The notes under the pieces were generated by a model. That model ran no database searches. It was not told where the DNA came from and worked only from the letters and a program-made list of their open reading frames with translations. A stretch of DNA of 64,000 nucleotides, from the NCBI GenBank assembly GCA_041396985.1, contig JAWKXO010000002.1, positions 507,501 to 571,500 of the forward strand. Direction: 5' to 3'. Of this stretch, positions 61,502 through 64,000 are shown in pieces. Made by a program: the position numbers and the translations under genes. Origin of the DNA: Emcibacteraceae bacterium (lineage in GTDB: Bacteria; Pseudomonadota; Alphaproteobacteria; Sphingomonadales; Emcibacteraceae). Position 1 is the first letter of the stretch. Every line of letters begins with the position of its first letter.

Positions 61502-62731
61502 TTATAAGCTGAGCCGCCGATCGGCCAGCAGAACATTTACGCCGGGAAGGTCCTTTCCTTCCATCCATTCCAGGAATGCTCCCCCTGCTGTTGAGACGTG
61601 TGTAAACTTGTCAGCAACACCGGCATGGTTTAAGGCAGCAACGGTGTCACCGCCACCGGCGACGGATATGAGTTGCCCTTTTTCTGTAAGCTCGGCCGCC
61701 TTAACAGCTAAAGCAACGGTGGCGACATCAAACGGTTCAATTTCAAAAGCGCCCATTGGGCCGTTCCAGATCAGCGTTTTGCACTCTTCCAGATCTGCAG
61801 AAATGTCTTTTACAGTGTCCAGGCCCACATCAAGGATCATTTCGTCGCTTTGGACATCATTGATACTGGTTGTTCTGTTAGCGGTGTTTGCGGCAAATTC
61901 CTTCGCGACAACCACGTCTGTTGGCAGATGGATTTTACAGTCATTTAAAGTCGCATTTTCCAGAATTGAGACAACAGTACCGGATAGTTCGTGTTCACAG
62001 AGGGAAGAGCCAACATCAATGCCTTGAGCAGCAAGGAATGTATTTGCCATGCCGCCGCCGATAATAAGATGGTCAACTTTTTCGACCAGATGAGTAAGCA
62101 CATCAAGTTTGGTGGAAACTTTGGCCCCACCAACCAATGCGGCAACCGGATGCTTTGGCGACCCCAATGCCTTTTCAAGAGCATCAAGTTCCTTTTCAAG
62201 GGCAAGACCGGCAGCACTTGGCAAGATCTCCGCAACGCCAACTGTGGAGGCGTGGGCACGATGGCAGCAGGAAAATGCATCATTAACAAAAAAATCGGCA
62301 TTTCTGGCAAGCTGCTCAGCAAAGTCCGGATCGTTTTTTGTTTCTTCTTTATAAAAACGTACATTTTCCAGGAGAAGCACTGCGCCATCTTCCATTGCTT
62401 CTGTGATCGCCACAACTTCATCACCAATGCAGTCATCAACATAGGAAACCGGAAGCTTTAAAATATTGGCCAGCGGTTGACCCAGAGGCTCTAGCGACAT
62501 TTCAGGATTTCTGACCCCTTGTGGCCGACCAAAATGGGAGAGGATTATGACCCTTGCGCCCTGATCGGAAAGGGCCTTTATGGTAGGGGCCACGGATAAA
62601 ATTCGTGTATTGTCGGTGACAATACGCTCGCCTTCTTCATTTACCGTCATTGGTACATTTAGATCGGCCCGAAGCAGGACCCGCGTTCCTTCAAGCGGGC
62701 CCAGGCTTTCTATGTTTCTGAAGCGCGCCAT
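61502..62731 (-). CDS. pgk: Phosphoglycerate kinase
   Basis: This 409-residue glycolytic kinase has RVLLRADLNVPM near residue 18, HFGRPQG near 66, the central hinge region, GGAKVSTKLDVL near 200, and the nucleotide-binding WNGPMGAFE and ISVAGGGDTVAA. It overlaps the gap stop by one base (TGATG). Confidence 0.97.
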   Translation of the reverse strand: MARFRNIESLGPLEGTRVLLRADLNVPMTVNEEGERIVTDNTRILSVAPTIKALSDQGARVIILSHFGRPQGVRNPEMSLEPLGQPLANILKLPVSYVDDCIGDEVVAITEAMEDGAVLLLENVRFYKEETKNDPDFAEQLARNADFFVNDAFSCCHRAHASTVGVAEILPSAAGLALEKELDALEKALGSPKHPVAALVGGAKVSTKLDVLTHLVEKVDHLIIGGGMANTFLAAQGIDVGSSLCEHELSGTVVSILENATLNDCKIHLPTDVVVAKEFAANTANRTTSINDVQSDEMILDVGLDTVKDISADLEECKTLIWNGPMGAFEIEPFDVATVALAVKAAELTEKGQLISVAGGGDTVAALNHAGVADKFTHVSTAGGAFLEWMEGKDLPGVNVLLADRRLSL

Positions 62732-63738
62732 CAGCCGACTTCATGAAGAACTTTTGCGGTATCAGACATGCGGTTGGCAAAGCCCCATTCATTGTCATAC
62801 CAGGTTAGAATACGAACCAGGTTTCCGCCCATCACTGATGTTTGTGATGCGTCAAAGCTTGAGCTGTGGGCGTCATGGTTGAGGTCAATTGAAACAACAG
62901 GCTCATCAATATAGGCCAGAATATTTTTAAGCCTTCCATTGGCGGCTTCTTTAATGGCGGCATTAATTTCTTCCGCTGTTGTATCCCTTTTGGAAATGAA
63001 TGTCAGATCAACCATAGAAACATTTGGTGTCGGTACACGAACAGAAGTACCATCAAGCTTTCCGGCAAGTTCAGGAAGAACCAGACCAACGGCACGCGCA
63101 GCACCAGTTGAAGTTGGGATCATGCTAAGGGCGCAGGCACGAGCACGTCTTGGGTCTTTATGAAGCGTATCAAGAATTCTCTGATCCCCTGTGTAAGCAT
63201 GAACGGTGGTCATGATCCCTTTTTCCATACCGACAGCTTCATTTAAAACCTGTGCAACCGGGGCAAGACAGTTTGTGGTGCAGGACGCATTGGAAACAAT
63301 GGTATCACCAGCTTCCAGAGTGTTATGGTTTACGCCATATACGATTGTTTTACTGACACCGGTGGCCGGCGCAGAAATCAGAACTTTTTTGGCTCCCGCC
63401 GCAATATGGGCGGATGCTTTTTCCTGTGATGTAAAAATACCGGTACATTCATATACGACATCAACATCAAGCGCACCCCATGGAAGGTCAGAAGGATTGC
63501 GCTCAGCAGTTACCGCAATTTTATCTTCACCAATGATGATATTATTGCCGTCGACACTTACGTTAAATGGGAACGACCCATGGACGCTGTCCCGTTTCAG
63601 CAAATAGGCGTTCATCTCCACGTCACCAAGATCGTTAATCCCGACCACTTTTATATCTTTGCGGCCACTTTCATAAATACCGCGAAGGGCCAAGCGGCCA
63701 ATACGACCAAAACCGTTAATTGCGACACGAATTGCCAT
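62731..63738 (-). CDS. gap: Glyceraldehyde-3-phosphate dehydrogenase, type I
   Basis: This 335-residue enzyme has the Rossmann start INGFGRIGRLALR, an NAD-type aspartate in INDLGD near residue 36, and the catalytic Cys153 in ASCTTNCLAP. WYDNEWGFANRM is at the C-terminus. It is upstream of pgk and downstream of transketolase, a common alphaproteobacterial order for lower glycolysis or gluconeogenesis and the pentose pathway. Confidence 0.97.
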   Translation of the reverse strand: MAIRVAINGFGRIGRLALRGIYESGRKDIKVVGINDLGDVEMNAYLLKRDSVHGSFPFNVSVDGNNIIIGEDKIAVTAERNPSDLPWGALDVDVVYECTGIFTSQEKASAHIAAGAKKVLISAPATGVSKTIVYGVNHNTLEAGDTIVSNASCTTNCLAPVAQVLNEAVGMEKGIMTTVHAYTGDQRILDTLHKDPRRARACALSMIPTSTGAARAVGLVLPELAGKLDGTSVRVPTPNVSMVDLTFISKRDTTAEEINAAIKEAANGRLKNILAYIDEPVVSIDLNHDAHSSSFDASQTSVMGGNLVRILTWYDNEWGFANRMSDTAKVLHEVG

Positions 63739-63760
63739 AATATTTTCTCCAGTTTATTAA

Positions 63761-64000
63761 TTATAATTTTTCTTTTATTGATGCGACCAGATTGTCTTTT
63801 GTCACACCAAAATATTTATATAAGTCTTTTGCAGGGGCAGATGCGCCAAACTGATCAATGCCAATTTTAACACCATCACGTCCTACATATTTATCCCATC
63901 CGTAAGTTGCGCCGGCTTCTATGGATGCATAAACCTTTGCATTGCCCATGACACTGTTTTGATAGCTTTTTTCCTGGGCGTCAAACTTTTCTGTCGAAGG
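63761..64000 (-). CDS. tkt: Transketolase, C-terminal end (cut by window edge)
   Basis: The frame is open to the window edge. The visible 79 residues match the C-terminus of transketolase: AKVYASIEAGATYGWDKYVG, then IGIDQFGASAPAKDLYKYFGVTKDNLV. It belongs to the tkt-gap-pgk cluster and is separated from gap by 22 bases. Confidence 0.93.
   Translation of the reverse strand, partial: PSTEKFDAQEKSYQNSVMGNAKVYASIEAGATYGWDKYVGRDGVKIGIDQFGASAPAKDLYKYFGVTKDNLVASIKEKL

Noticed and set aside
61991..62461. Plus-strand 156-codon frame opposite pgk
   Set aside because: It is a shadow of a certain glycolytic gene.
1..64000. CRISPR array, insertion sequence, prophage or integrated element
   Set aside because: I saw no regularly spaced repeats, transposase, integrase or phage structural gene. 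The acs composition shift has no mobile flank.

Overview
The window looks like chromosomal DNA of a heterotrophic, aerobic alphaproteobacterium of moderate to low G+C. The evidence is the gene content and order: yqaA-dsbB-coq7, mrp next to hflK-hflC-DUF2065-degP, a two-piece MetH, GluQRS, a PduO-type adenosyltransferase beside glutaryl-CoA dehydrogenase, and several TonB-dependent receptors. A marine lineage such as Emcibacterales or Kordiimonadales would fit, but that placement is inference. I see no phage, insertion sequence, CRISPR array, rRNA or plasmid functions. There is one tRNA gene, tRNA-Leu(CAA).

Layout. 1-8 kb: a truncated TonB-dependent receptor on the minus strand, then a three-gene molybdenum enzyme operon most like the cytoplasmic sulfite dehydrogenase SoeABC, then a second, related receptor. 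8-12 kb (minus): a small membrane protein, cob(I)alamin adenosyltransferase, glutaryl-CoA dehydrogenase and a family III CoA-transferase, with a membrane-anchored cyclase-family hydrolase upstream. 12-16.7 kb: a secreted esterase, AlaX editing protein, exported SnoaL-like protein, GluQRS and a carboxylesterase. 16.7-18.4 kb (minus): yqaA, dsbB, coq7. 18.4-20.2 kb: tRNA-Leu, a DUF899 protein divergent from an HxlR regulator, and a YCII-like protein. 20.3-23.1 kb: mmsA and an omega-amino acid aminotransferase. 23.3-26 kb: PepSY protein, amidohydrolase, TPR lipoprotein. 26-28 kb: a strikingly G+C-rich acs. 28-32 kb: an MnmC-type FAD protein, an exported protein and a PAS-GGDEF-EAL protein. 32.3-33.9 kb: a sulfur cluster (TusA-like, SufE, TauE/SafE) with a perfect 18-bp palindrome upstream. 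34-36.7 kb (minus): a complete YtrA-type regulator/ABC exporter operon with two tiny membrane proteins. 36.9-41.3 kb: fRMsr, YtcJ-like lipoprotein, an ICMT-like methyltransferase and two exported methyltransferase-fold paralogues. 41.5-46 kb: ettA, a membrane protein, mlaA and two TPR paralogues. 46-54 kb: a SahR-like regulator, metF, split metH, then methylmalonyl-CoA mutase. 54-59 kb: mrp, hflK, hflC, DUF2065, degP. 59-64 kb: an exported M28 peptidase, then pgk, gap and the end of transketolase.

How genes work together. Cobalamin is a theme: the adenosyltransferase (10.4 kb) could supply adenosylcobalamin to methylmalonyl-CoA mutase (51.9 kb), and MetH uses methylcobalamin. MmsA, the aminotransferase, glutaryl-CoA dehydrogenase and the mutase point to amino-acid and odd-chain catabolism feeding propionyl-CoA, acetyl-CoA and succinyl-CoA. 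Sulfur chemistry recurs in SoeABC, TusA/SufE/TauE, fRMsr and the methionine cycle under a probable SahR regulator.

I found no unmistakable new defence or mobile system. The best candidates for undescribed biology are the pair of exported methyltransferase-fold proteins, the ATT-initiated TusA-like gene behind a perfect palindrome, the YtrA operon with two micro-membrane proteins and phased GTGTT boxes, and the interlocking inverted repeats between mrp and hflK.
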